From Polychytrium aggregatum (lineage: Eukaryota; Chytridiomycota; Chytridiomycetes; Polychytriales): DNA of 64,000 nucleotides. The DNA lies in NCBI RefSeq assembly GCF_025602895.1, contig NW_026516217.1, forward strand, positions 744,001 to 808,000, written 5' to 3'. Of this stretch, positions 46,416 through 58,016 are shown one piece after another; the first letter of the stretch is position 1; each line of letters starts with the position of its first letter. Below the pieces are notes generated by a model, which was given only the letters and a program-made list of their open reading frames with translations, was not told the DNA's origin and made no database searches. A program made the position numbers and the translations under genes.

Positions 46416-48451
46416 CTAATACGTCGCAGTCCCGTTGATGTAGTTGTTGGCAAGATCAATGACACGCGAGGCCACCAGCTGTCCGCTCGTCAGCCCCGCC
46501 TGGATCGAGAACGGGTACTGGAAGCCCCCGCGGACCTGCGATTGAGTAGCTGCATCAAGGGCATCCGCCAGAGTCTTGTATGATAGGATGGTCGTCTTGG
46601 CTGGCACCCGTCCAGGCTCGACCCGCGATGAACCTGGTCGGAAGGTGAAGCTCAAGCCTAACCGATTTGATCGGGTGACGTACTGCAGTACCTCGACAGC
46701 CGCGCTGGAGAAGGCGGCGTGGTCCGAGACAAACTCGGGCGAGCTTGGAGTGAGTGAGTCGCTGGCGGCATATGGCACAAAGTCCTGGCCAAAGATCGCA
46801 AGTGTGCCCTTGAAAGGCCCGCCCCAAGCAACAATGGGCTGGTTTTTCAGGAGAGTGCGGATGCTGGTAATTGGCCGGGCCGAATCCAGGGCCCGCTTCA
46901 TGTCCCAGGCGGCGATAGCGGCGTCGTGCACTGGTTTTTGTTGGCCCGGATGATGGGCAGGGTCAGAGCAAGCAGCAACATGATCCATCCATCCGACCCA
47001 GCGGCGGAGAAGCCCACAAGGAAAATCAGTCTCTCATGTGCAATAGAACCAGAGCCTTACATGCATTGGACAGATACAAGAACATGACCACATCCTGCTT
47101 CAGAGTGTGGCTTTGCTTGATGGCGATATTTTCGGCAAACAGCGTCCAGATTGCCGGGAGCGTGTGGGCTGGTTCATTGGGCCCACCCCTACCGAGTGAC
47201 CGAGCGTCGTCGTCAATAGTGACGAACCGTGGGTGCATGTACCATGCAGAATCAATTTCAGATGCTCTTACGACGCCAACGTTGACAACCATGGAGCAAA
47301 CGACCGCCCTTCGGAAAGGCTCTGTTCTGCAAAGGTGAGCGACGACCGGGCCCCTGCGGGGTTCACCCGCTGGTGATGGTGCCTTACCAAAACTCAATTT
47401 CCATCTTCTGACCGTCGGTCAGATTGGCGCTGTAGGCAATCATTTGCTGATTGAGCAGGGCCAACTCGGAGTCGCTCGGCCGCTGGAGCGCAAGTCGAGT
47501 GGATCCTGGAGTTTTTGCCTCCGAGTTGAGCGGGCTGAACGGCCGCACCAAGCCCCAATGAGAGGTCACAAAGACCTGGTCGTCCCACGCCCCATAGTCG
47601 CCGCCAAGGGGCAATCGCAGAGGCTGCCAGCGGTTGGCAAACACGTTCTGATGTAAATGATTCGGTGAGTAATGTGATGGTCGATATGCCTGCGATCCCG
47701 TTTGGGGAACTGTGAATCCGCTGGCACAACAATGCACAGCTCCTCGGCAGCTGGTCGAGCCTGGCAGAAGCGTTACAGCGATTGCATCTGGCATGCGATG
47801 CGTCGCTGCAGATGCCAATCCGAGCCCAGCATCGAGACTTACCACACTCGGAAGGTTCATAGACGTATACAGGGTGTAGTCCGAGTAGTTGCCGAATCCA
47901 CCCTGGGAGCCAAGTTGGTTGGAGCAATCGAGGTGACGGAGTTTGAGAACCCGACGGGCAACTTCCTGGCCGACATAGATGCCATTGGCCAGCGCCTTGC
48001 GCCCCAGCCTGCTGGCGTCCCGGATGGCTTGTGAAGTTTCATAGCGCACTTTGAATGCTGGGGCGCAGCCCGGAAACAGGTCGACCAAGACGGTATATGC
48101 AGCAGCAGCGAGGGCGACACTGCGGAAGTTGGAGCTCGACGACAGCTTGGAGCAGTTGCACTGAAACGGCACCATGACAGGGTCGAACACCGCATACGAG
48201 TTGTAGATGGCGGTGTTGAGGATGGCCAGCGCGCGAGCCACAACAGTGGGAGGTATTTGCTTGTTCAAGACACAGTTGCGGAGCTCCGAGTTCCAGTTGA
48301 CGCTCTCGGATCGCTGATAAGTACCGGCCGGACTTGGCGCTGTCGGGATAGAGCGATGTAACCGGGGTCGGGGTGTTGCCTGAGCTTGAGCATAGGAAAT
48401 AAGCCCGAGGACCACGACAAGACCGAGAAGAAGGGCCGGCAGTCTACGCAT
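46416..48451 (-). CDS. Secreted vanadium-dependent haloperoxidase-like protein (PAP2 fold)
   Basis: ATG at 48451; residues 1-25 (MRRLPALLLGLVVVLGLISY...) form a signal peptide. Stop at 46416 (YINGTATY). Exons: 48451 to about 47844 (RALAILNTAIYNSYAVFDPV), about 47650-47393 (NRWQPLRLPLGGDYGAWDDQ), about 47190-47060 (HTLPAIWTLFAENIAIKQ), then 46980-46416. The helical core and the segment SPEFVSDHAAFSSAAVEVLQ correspond to the vanadate-binding ...SGH..FS.AAAEVL motif of haloperoxidases of this group, but Gly is replaced by Asp. Preceding WGGPFKGTLAIFGQDF is in the place of the usual Arg-containing strand. Enzyme activity is therefore uncertain. Divergent from the SH3-domain gene. Confidence 0.75.
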
Positions 48452-49075
48452 GGCTGCAGCAGCGGGAATGTGCTTGGACGATGGGGGACGCACGTCCCGC
48501 GAGGCATGGGGCTCGGCCTCGGTCTTATCGCTGCCGGGGCTGGCGCCATTTCGGCCGCGAACATGAAGCAGATCGCTTCTGGCACAGCCAGCCGCCCGCC
48601 AATTTTGTTTTCCCATGCCCCGCCGAACTTTGGGCAGCGCGGCCAGTATACCTCGCGCTTTCCAAACAAGCGGCGCTTGGGGATGCCTCGGGGAGACCGC
48701 CATGGCGGGGCCATGTGCAATCGTCTGCAATCATCTGCAATCGTCTGCAATTGGTTGTCGTGAACATCGTTGCGGTCCCGGGGCATCATTCGCAGTGGAC
48801 TGCAAGCGAGCACACCACCAGCCGTGCTTTGGTCTGCAAGGACAGCTGCTGCCGGCACTCAAATGGCATCCGGGGTCTGGGCCTGCCTTTCGGTCGCCTC
48901 TCCCTCGGTCACATCCCTCATCCGGCGCATCCCCTCCAGCAGCATAGGCGAGCCATAGCGAGCCCAGCACCCGCACAGCGCCACAACCACAACCGCCACA
49001 ACCGCCACAACCACCGCTCTGGGCAGCATCGGCACTGCTCAGATCCACCATTCCTGCATCCAACAGCGATCGTAT
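48452..49075. promoter_or_regulatory. Divergent upstream region (haloperoxidase-like / SH3 gene)
   Basis: Contains a short tandem repeat of CTGCAATCGT type at about 48715-48750 and probably the first exon of the SH3-domain gene, which could not be placed. CA/GC-rich repeats (ACAACCGCC) at about 48975-49012. Confidence 0.35.
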
Positions 49076-50939
49076 GGCCTACCCGCCTGCTCGCTGTGTT
49101 GCGGCCCTATTGGGCTGCTTGTCGCCGCCCAGTCTGCGTGTGGGGCGGCAGTCAATCCGGGCTGCATCGAGATTCCCACCAACCCACCTTCCGGGTAAGT
49201 GCCACCCCTTGATCTCGACCGACACAACCAACATGACCAACATGACCAACATGACCGACATGACCAACATGACCAACATGACCAACATGACCAACGTGCC
49301 CCGCAAACCTATCCCGCCTCTTGACGCTCGGTCCGCTCGCTCTTGCAGATACTGCTCTGATCTGGCTGGTGGCCAGATCCACATCCAAGTTGTCCAGAAC
49401 CTGAGCGGCCGGGCCATGGCCGGCCAGTCCTTCTCCGATTTTTTGACGGTCCTGCACCAACTCGAGGACTACTCTGATCCATTCTGGGTTGGATCGACAG
49501 CGCCGATGCAGGCAGTCTTTCGAGGCTATTGCCAGGACCCATCAGTGCCATACACAACAAACGAATCGGTAAGCGGCCGTGTCTCTGGAGCCTCGATGCA
49601 GGCCTGTCGGCCATCTGTCTAACCGTCCTTGCACAGCAACCCAACCAGCGGATATTCCAATACCATCTCCGGTACTTCCGGGATCATATCTGCCACTATG
49701 TCGTGCGCAAGTCGTCGTCGCTGTGCACACAGCCCGAGCTGTCGTGCGATCCGCTGCCCACCTTTGCGCTGCGAGACTCTGTCTGGCGGGCGCTCGACAT
49801 CATCAACCCCAGCTGCCGCGTCAGCGACCTGGACGTCCGCAATCTCTCCTCGGCTCTGTACACGATACCCACGTTGGACGACATGTTTGTGCAGGACAGG
49901 GATCTGGCACTCTGTTGGTTTCTTGCCACCACCAACCCGTTCCGGGATCCCCGAAACGACTCTGTCCAGCGCATCGGCAGTAGCGAGAACGACACATGCG
50001 GTATGCAACGCAATACAGCTGTATCCCGCGGGCCGATGTCGTGGCCCGGTGGGTCTGCGATAGCGGCCCAAGACGGGATTGTTGGCCCGATATGAGACTC
50101 ACCGTTCGCCTGCCCCTCTGCCCTCTATAGGATTCGTCGACTACCGCTCCACCTTTAGCCTTGGCTCGTTCACAGGTTTCCCTGGGGACCTCAATCGATC
50201 CCACCTGTTGTGCTTGGACAGCCCGCAGCTCCCGCGGTATGTCAAGGGCCCGTGCTGTCGAGCCTTTCTCGCAAGTGTGCTCCAAAACACCACCGCGCAG
50301 CTCGGCAACTCCAAATCGACCGAGCTCTACGAGCACCAGCGCAACATCGTCATCACTGCGGCCAGTCTGACCGGGGCCGTGATGCTCGTCGGCGTGGTCG
50401 TCTTTCTGGTGAACAAGTACCGATCTTCGTGGCGGCGGCTCAAAGAGGTGAGCGTCCAGAAGGCCAGTGCCGAGCTGGCGCTCATTGAAACCACCAGCCA
50501 GCCCGCCCCGGAGGCCTTCACCAAGAAATGGGTTGTCATCAAGCCCTATCAGGCCGTGCGCGAGGACGAGATCGACCTCCATGTCGGAGATATCGTCGTC
50601 CTCATGAGCGTCTTCAACGACGGTTGGGGCCATGTAAGTTCCATGTGCCGCAGCCGCATCCGAGCATGGCGGGTCGATCATGCCCATCAGTGGCGCTGCG
50701 GTCGGTCTCGATAATGCTCGACCCAAGACATTGCAGCCAGGTTGTGCCGGCCGGTGCGCCGTGGTCGATCCGGTCGATCCGGTCGATCTGGTCGCATTCT
50801 CACCGTAGCGACATCTCTCGGCCGCATTTAGGGCCTCAACGAAACGCAAAACACCGTCGGCACCCTGCCGGTCATCTCCTTATCGCCGTACGGACGGATG
50901 CCCTCAACCTCATCATGGGCCTCTTCAACCTGTCTATGA
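49076..50939 (+). CDS. Single-pass membrane protein with cytoplasmic SH3 domain
   Basis: Start unresolved: the first clear coding frame (YGLPACSLCCGPIGLLVAAQ, from about 49074) has no in-frame ATG, so an upstream exon with the start is missing from the model. Extracellular part: Cys-rich with glycosylation sites (VVQNLSGRA, RNLSSAL, QNTTAQ). A transmembrane helix follows (NIVITAASLTGAVMLVGVVV, about 50342-50400), then Lys/Arg (NKYRSSWRR) as stop-transfer. The SH3 domain starts WVVIKPYQAVREDEIDLHVG and continues VVLMSVFNDGWGH; after a last intron it ends GLNETQNTVGTLPVISLSP. Stop TGA 50937-50939. The layout resembles fungal SH3 cell-surface sensors (Sho1-like logic, but single-pass). An intron at about 49193-49349 carries a 9-bp repeat. 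Confidence 0.72.
49225..49297. repeat. 9-bp intronic repeat (AACATGACC)n
   Basis: About eight units of AACATGACC, one reading GACATGACC, in the first visible intron of the SH3-domain gene. Confidence 0.9.
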
Positions 50940-51378
50940 ACCCCCCCCCTCATTTCGAGAAGAAGCGCCCGTAATCTACCCGTCCCCCATCATGTCTACC
51001 TCTTGCTGCCAGTTCCAAAATAGAATTATAGAACATTGGTACAGCGAACCGGGCCGGCTGGATGGACAGCGTTCGCCAATCAATGGTTTGGCATATTGTG
51101 GATGATATCCGCTGCAACCGAGGAGCACACCCCTGGACACTCGCGCAAAGCCGAAGCGCACAATGTCCATGTGCTTGGCAGTGCAGATACCGAGAGTCTG
51201 GCTGATGGGAAGCGTAGATCTTTGGGATCCGCATAAGGAAAGTGGCCCTCGGCCTCAAACCCGGGAAAGGGAGTGCGTGGTGGCGGGGGTGGCTTCCCGA
51301 TGCGTTTCATGAGCACTGTAATATTAACACGAAAGGAGGAACAAAACAGGGGAACAACGACCCAGGAATCTAATTAAA
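50940..51378. other. Convergent intergenic gap
   Basis: 439 bp between the SH3 gene and pyruvate kinase. No gene seen. Confidence 0.4.
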
Positions 51379-53570
51379 TTAAACTTCGAATCCAACGCAC
51401 TTGAGGACGCGCATGATGTTGGTGGCGCCGGCAGTCTCTTCGATGATACCGCTGGTGACGACAACCTATAGGACCGAGCAGGCGGAGATCGAGAGGTCAG
51501 AGGCACGGCGTACAGCTCGTGGGCCAGGAGGTGGTGGTTGCAGTGGAAAGGGGCTTACCGGGTCGCCGCGCTGGGCCATGCCCATCTTGACACCCCACAG
51601 CATGGCGCGGTGGATGAGGTTCTCGGTGCCGGCCATGGAGTCAACAAGGAGAGGGTAAATGCCGCGCAGAACCTGGCACTGACGGGCTGTGGGACCACAT
51701 GGAGAGACGGTGTGAGTGGCATGCTTGGCCAGACTGCAGTGCAGCCAGCTCAGACGTTGGTCACGATGGCGGAGATTGCATCGAAAGCCGCGAATGTCAC
51801 GCAGCACGTACCAACTTGGGCGTTGGCGGTGATGGCCAGGACGGGGGCGATTGGGCGGTACTTGGCAATCGAGAGGGCGGTGTTGCCGGTCTGGGTCAGG
51901 ACAATGATCAGGGTGGCATGGACATCCCAGCTGGTCTTAACGGCGCTGGAGGCGATGGCCTCGGAGACGCTGATGGGCAGGCGGATCTGTCGTCGGAGAG
52001 CCGGGTACAGCTCCGAGTAGTTGATGTCGAGCTCGGCCTCGCGGCAAATCTTGGACATCATCTCGACGGCAGCAACGGGGTGGGCGCCCTTGGCAGTCTC
52101 GCCCGAAAGCATGACACAGTCGGAGCCATCGAGGACGGCGTTGGCAACATCGGTGGCCTCGGCACGGGTGGGGCGGGGGTTGAAGATCATGGACTCAAGC
52201 ATCTGGGTAGCGGTGACAACGGGCTTGCCGGCGGCATTGCACTTGCGGATCATCATCTTCTGGAAGCGGGCAACCTGCTCGACGGGGATCTCGACACCGA
52301 GATCACCACGGGCAACCATGATACCGTCCGAGGCAGCGAGAATCTCGTCAAAGTTCTCGATGCCCTCCTGGCTCTCAATCTTGGAGATGATCTTGATGTT
52401 GGTGCCGGCAATCAGCATGCGGATCTCGTGAACGTCGGCAGCCTTGCGGATGAACGAGGCAGCGATAAAGTCGATGCCCTGCTCGACGCCAAACTTGATG
52501 TCGGAGGCGTCCTTCTCGGTGATGGCAGGGAGATCGACGGGGTTGCCGGGCAGGTTGACACCCTTGGTTTCGCCAAGCATGCCGTTGTTCTGGATGGTGC
52601 AGTGAACCTCGCCGGTTTCTTCGTTGACCTCATCGACCTTCATGCCAATGAGGCCGTCGTCGACAAGGATCATGTCTCCGGGCTCGACGGTGCGGGCGAG
52701 GGAGCTGTAGGTGGTCCAGACCTGGGTTGCGTCGCCGAGTCTCGAAGTGTCGTTGTGGAAAGTGAACTTGTTTCCGGTAATCAGCTGCACATCCTTGCCG
52801 TCGACAAGCTTGCCAGATCTGGGAGGGGAGGATTCGTTGGTGAGCGCCACGACGCAGACGCTGCCGCAGCCGCACCCTGCTGCAAGACGAGGTACTGTTT
52901 GCACGAGCACCTACCGAATCTCAGGGCCCTTGGTATCGAGGAGAATGGCCACGGTGCGGGGGTTCTTGCACGAGGAGAGGTACTCGCGCAGGTTCTTGAC
53001 GGTCTTCTCGTGGTACTGCAGTCGCCAAAGCACCAGACAGTCAGCTCGATGTCTACACGCACAGGCAAGCAACCAACGCCCACAAAGCCAGAGCCGATCG
53101 GCATGGCTCATTTTGCGAAGATTCACGCGCCCAAGAAAATGGAGCTGACGGCGACGGTGTCATCGTGTCGCACGAACAAAGACATGCACAGCCGATAACA
53201 CAGCTACGTCAGCCAGGGGCCGCCGCGCACACGTTACTCACCTCGTGGGTACCGTGCGAGAAGTTCATGCGCATAACACCCATACCAGCCTCGATGAGCT
53301 TGCCCAGCATCTCAACGGACTGAGTCTTGGGTCCTGCGAAGCATAGGAAATGCGATTGGAGATGCGATTGCAGCAGACGACGGGTCAGCAAGTGATTGCG
53401 AAACGGCAGTCGAGAAGGCCGACAACCCTTGCCCTGCGATAGCCCCTCTGCAACAATCGCGCGGCGCAGTCCCCAGGGGCGAGATCTGCAAAGCTAGGGA
53501 GTGACTCACCAATGGTGCAGATGATCTTGGACTTGATCTGCACAGGGTGGTCGAGGTAATTGTCGGTCAT
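51379..53570 (-). CDS. PYK1: Pyruvate kinase
   Basis: Glycolytic enzyme converting phosphoenolpyruvate and ADP to pyruvate and ATP in the cytosol. ATG at 53570 ([20 protein letters not shown]), stop at 51379-51381 (VLKCVGFEV). Exons: 53570-53509; about 53336-53242 ([29 protein letters not shown]); about 53016-52919 ([11 protein letters not shown]); about 52817-51810 as the large core; about 51688-51561; and the last exon. Hallmarks: [31 protein letters not shown] (active-site Lys), [31 protein letters not shown], and [17 protein letters not shown]. About 500 residues, full length. A TATAAAG box lies upstream at 53954-53960. Confidence 0.95.
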
Positions 53571-53635
53571 GGCTGAAGGATAGATGCAGTGTCAGCGGCG
53601 GCGACTCGGCAATACGGCCTGGAGACGGAGCGGCA

Positions 53636-53692
53636 GCGTTCTGGAGCAGCGTTCCGGAGCAGCGTTCTGGAGCAGCGTTCTGGAGCAGCCCA
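53636..53692. repeat. 13-bp tandem repeat in the pyruvate kinase 5' leader
   Basis: Four copies of GCGTTCTGGAGCA (one with C for T), between the TATA box and the ATG. Confidence 0.9.
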
Positions 53693-53953
53693 GGTGGTAC
53701 GCAGGCGAACGCAATCCAGTCATCCGCAAGCACCAGCAGACCACCAGCAGACACCCCAGATCATGGATGGGCACGGCGTGGCGACAGACGAACGGGCGTG
53801 CTGGGCGAGGCAGCGACATTCCCCCACCCTCCTCCGGCAACAAACAGCAGGACGAGACGCACCTGGATGTGTTCGAACGCAGATGCAGATGCGATGCAGA
53901 TGGCGACGAGGGTGGACGGGGGGGTGAGGCGGAGGTAAATGATCGCCCGGCGG

Positions 53954-53960
53954 CTTTATA
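53954..53960 (-). promoter_or_regulatory. TATA box (TATAAAG) of pyruvate kinase
   Basis: Minus-strand CTTATAAAGCCG about 385 bp before the ATG. The 11-bp inverted pair GGAGCGAGAGC (53972-53982) / GCTCTCGCTCC (54024-54034) lies just upstream and could be a regulator site. Confidence 0.6.
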
Positions 53961-55032
53961 AGATCGGGCGAGGAGCGAGAGCGGCGAGAAGCCAGCCCCT
54001 CTCGCCCGCGGCTCTCGCTCGCAGCTCTCGCTCCTCGGCTGCGATTTGGGGCAATATTCGGCCAACAGCAAGCGCGCGCGAGATAGGGGCGGTGACACAG
54101 CCGCCCACAGAGACTGTGGCCGCAGCACCTCTGGGGCGTGCATGGCTCGATCCGGATGCAGCCGCCCGGCTTATCGCGGTCGCACAATCGCCCCGCCGCG
54201 TCGCACAGGCCTCTCGCTATCGGCGCGAGGGGGGTGGTGCGTGTCGTGTGCGGGCTGCCCTGTTGCCGGCCAGCAAGGCTGCCTGTGTGCGCCCAGGCCC
54301 CATTCGGCTGCCGCTGTTGCTATCATTAGTGTTTCTGCTCTTGCTGCTGTTGCCGCTCTTGTTGCTCTTGCTGCTGTTGCCGCTCTTGTTGCTCTTGCTG
54401 TTGCTCTTACTGCTGCTCTTGCTGTTGCTCTTACTGCTGCTCTTGTTGCTGCCAGCCACCATGGCCTTGCTGGGGAAGACGGGTGCTGTGGGGGGTGCTT
54501 GTGTTGGCTTGTCGCCGCGGCCATGGAGGGAGCCATGTTGGCACCTCCAGCGCATCTTTTTTTCCTTGGCGGCGCCAGCCAGCGTGCGGTGTCCATGGTC
54601 GGGGGTGGACTCTCGCCCTGGGTCACCGCTCCATCGGGCCCGGACCCGCCCTTGACCTCACACCGAGGTGCATTGCATCTGCACTCGGCCCATATTCGGT
54701 TGGTGCTCGATATGCATTCGATGCGCGCTCCTTCTGCTCCGATATCGCGGCTATGCTGGCGATGGCGATGGCGATGGCCCTGCCCTGGGTGCCCCAGAGA
54801 AACCGCTCCAAGAGTCGTTGGCCATGTCGCACCACAGCGCGCTTTCCCTCTCTCTTCCCCGACCCATGTCGCGCTGTCCCACCTTCGCTCTGATGCCAAC
54901 AACGATCTGGGTCCGGCTCCGGGTCTGTGCCAGATGCGAAACAGCGGACCGCCATCGTCGCTGCACCAGGAATCGCTCGGTGTCCATGGACGTCCGGTCT
55001 ATTGCCATCCAGTGCTGTTCATTTATCCACAT
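53961..55032. other. Pyruvate kinase upstream region, no supported gene
   Basis: About 1.07 kb. Contains a CTGCTCTTG/TTGCTCTTGCTGCTGTTGCCG repeat block at 54335-54455. A long plus-strand open frame crosses it but is low-complexity and continues antisense into the F-box/JmjC gene. Confidence 0.4.
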
Positions 55033-57359
55033 CTATTCCTCAGATCCAAACGAAAACAGTCCCCCGGCCGAGATGCTTTCTTCCGCAGGTGCCTGTGCCA
55101 TCTTGTCCCAGAGGCTCGGCTTGCTCGGCTTGCTCGGCTTACTCGGCTTGGGTTCGCTCGACACATCGATGCTGCAGCGCTCGAGTCTCGCTTCGTGCTG
55201 GCGCAGCAGGTCTGGGCGGTGCTCGCGCAGTTTCTCGGTGAACTTTTCGTAGAGTCCCTCGCCAAAGGCACTGCCCGAGACTTGCTCGCGCCTGTCCTTC
55301 AGGAACTCCAGAACCTGTCCCAGATTCTCGGAGGACACAAAGTTTTGGGTGATGGCGATCGAGTCGCTCATGTTCATCACACAGTGCCACCAGCCTGTCC
55401 AGAGTATCGACAGAGGCCATCGTGTAGTAAATGCAAGGCAGTCGCAAAGCAGTTGGTCAGCCCATCGGGTACTCGGCCATGCCACTTTGCCAATCCCATC
55501 ACATGTGCCTCTCGGCCTGGTGCTGCTTACCGCAGGGTACAAACAGAATCTCGCCAGGTCGGCAGACGCACTCGACTGGCCGGTACGGTCCTGCTTTGGT
55601 CTCCTCGTAGTGGTTCAGGAACCTGTTGGAGATGGTCCGCATCCTGTCAGCCACTGGCAGGAACAGGCCTTCGGATACATCTTCACGGTGATTCCACCAC
55701 TGATTTCCTCGCAAGCGGCGCAAGTATCGTCTTCCGGCATGATCTTGGATGCGTGATCAATCTCCAAACTGTCGGCTTCGCCCACTTGGAGACTGAATGT
55801 ACACCCTTGAGCTCGACTGCTTCACAAAAACACCACAAAGCTTACCATTCTGTCAGTGACAGAGGGGATGTCACCTCGCTGCCGTCCTCGCTGGGCATCA
55901 CCCCGGGAGGAGGGAGCTCAGGCGGATATAATATCCACTATCGGAGCAGAAACAGCTGTGAATGAGCGGTGGAGCGCGATATGGAGCTGCCTGCGGAGCA
56001 CTACCAACCACAACGGCAAATTCATCATCTTACCTTTTTCTCTCCCTTGATGACAGCATTCCAGGCACTCGCTGTGGAAAGCCGCGAAAGCCCCCCCCCC
56101 AAAAAAAAAGTAAGTCAGCGGCGAGTCCATGTGGGATTTGGCGACGCCAAGGCCATACTCGGCAAGGCGGTGCTTGGAGAGCAGAAGCAAATCAGCGAGC
56201 AACGCAGAGGGATTCATGGGCAGTCATGGGTGGTCTGCCTGTTCCCACAGCCTGGGGGAGGGGTGTTTCAAGCACAGCCAATGGACTAATCGCACAAAAC
56301 ACACAACAACTGACCGCCCAGGTAAGGTCCTGAACCTATCCCACGAACGGGCCGCAATGGTGCTTTGTGATGGCTGCATCGGCACACGCACTACTCACTC
56401 GAATTGGGGTCCACATGGAAGGTGCTTCCCGACCGCTTGGGCCCGATGATCAACCAGCGATAGTCCGGTCTCTGGTCTCCAAGCAAGGCGAAAAAGTCTT
56501 CCTTGAAGATCGCGGGCACTTCATAGTCTTTGGCCAGGGCCGAGCCCTCGTCCGCGAACTTCTTGTCGAACAGATAGAGCGGCGATTCTTCCATGCAGCT
56601 GCGGGCGTACTGGAGGTAGTCTTTGAACTCGATGTCGACTGCTTCGGCACGGAACACCCGGTCGCCGCAATGCTTGAGGATATAGTCGTTCGACCACTTG
56701 TGGAAGGCAGGCCATTGCGAGGCCACGTTTTTGATGAGAACGGGCTTGTTCGGGATGAGATAGTCGTTGCGGAACTGCTCGTAGGTCAGCTTGGTGCGGT
56801 GGTCGATTGTGTCGACTTGGATGCCGCACAGGTCCTCCAGCGGAACGGTAGCGCACCGCCAGGCCGCAAATAGGTAGTCCGAGAAGATGCCGGCGCAAGA
56901 GATGGGTCGCTCGAGAACGAAACGCTCGGGTGCCTTCATGTACTTGAACGTCTGCTTCCACGTCGTTTGGAACTGGAAGCTTCCCTTGAACTCACGGACC
57001 ACCAGCGAGCGCCAAATCTCCTCGTGGTGGATGAAGCAATACAGCGCCGGCGATGCCTGACACAGCCGGCCGAGGGCCTCGCCGTCGAAATAGGTCTGGA
57101 AGACGGTCACGAGCAGATCGTCGGGCAGGACGGTAAAGTGCCCGAGTCCGCGGGTCCGCCGCTCCGGGACGTTGGAGAAGAACATGTTGCCCATCGGCTT
57201 GATCCCATACGGATGCGGGCCGAGCGACAGGGCATGTTTGGCAGCCGTTGCGGCGCCTGTCCGGGCCAGTCGTTTGATCTTGCGGGCGGCGCCGCCGGTA
57301 CCAGTCCCGGTGCTGGCGACCCTCTTGCGCTTGAGGAAAGCGGTGCGTTGGCTGTGCAT
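55033..57359 (-). CDS. F-box / JmjC-domain protein (JMJD6-like 2-oxoglutarate oxygenase)
   Basis: Predicted Fe(II)/2-oxoglutarate-dependent hydroxylase or demethylase joined to an F-box. ATG at 57359 (MHSQRTAFLKRKRVAS); upstream ATGs in the same frame exist (57739 region), so the start may be earlier. F-box: GHFTVLPDDLLVTVFQTYFD then LGRLCQASPALYCFIHHEEI. JmjC part: FRNDYLIPNKPVLIKNVAS, KHCGDRVFRAEAVDIEF, and the iron site FHVDPN (HxD) with the third ligand in GWWHCVMNMSDSIAITQNF. Conserved CRPGEILFVPC and SAWNAVIKGR are JMJD6-type. Exon breaks near 56396, 56090-56043, 55930-55846, 55640-55530 and 55420. C-terminus has SKPSKPSKPS repeat; stop at 55033-55035. Confidence 0.85.
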
Positions 57360-58016
57360 GGCAAGGTTGAGTCCGGATGTACGTCGTCGTCGATGTACGT
57401 CGTCGTCGATGCCGCTGGACAGGATGCTCTGAATCCGGGCGTCGGAGACAGTCGAGTTGCGTGCACGATCGGCTCGATCCTCAAAGAAAGCCGTGTCCCC
57501 GTGACTTTTTTTCTGCTGCAGCCCTGACTCATGGTGTGTGGTCGGCTTGGGCAGCGAACGGTGCGAGCCATTGTTTTTCGTTCCAACACGCTGCAGCGGA
57601 GCACCGCAAGAGGATATGTGCTCGAGAGAACTGCACCGAGTGCGGCAGCGCATGCTCTCGAGCAGAGAGCAGTGTTCATAGCAATATGGCGCACAGCAAC
57701 ACACCAACGAACCGGGCTCGCGGGATACTGCACATTCAGCCAAGTAGGAGCCCGCACTCTCTCCCAAATCCACGTCAAGCGAACGAAAGAGCGAGGGAAA
57801 CGGGGGAGGGAAAGGCACATCTTGGCTCATCAAAGCAGAAACGAAAGAAATAATCCCCCACCCGGAGCAAAGCAAAGCAACACATGGGCGAGGAAGGAGG
57901 GGTCAACACGCTGGATGAGGACTGGGTGTTCCAAAAAGAAGGGCGGGCAATGAATGTGCAGGGTGAGGTGGGTGGAGAGAGGGCCCAGGATCGGCCATCG
58001 GGATCGGCCGTCGGTA
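57360..58016. other. Gap between twin-PH gene and JmjC gene
   Basis: 657 bp, probably the JmjC gene's upstream region and the 3' UTR of the twin-PH gene. A CGTCGTCGATGTA duplication occurs at 57378-57412. Confidence 0.4.

Noticed and set aside
54046-55965. 639-residue plus-strand open frame
   Set aside because: Low-complexity Ala/Leu/Val stretches from a repeat block, then antisense to the well-supported F-box/JmjC exons. No domain.
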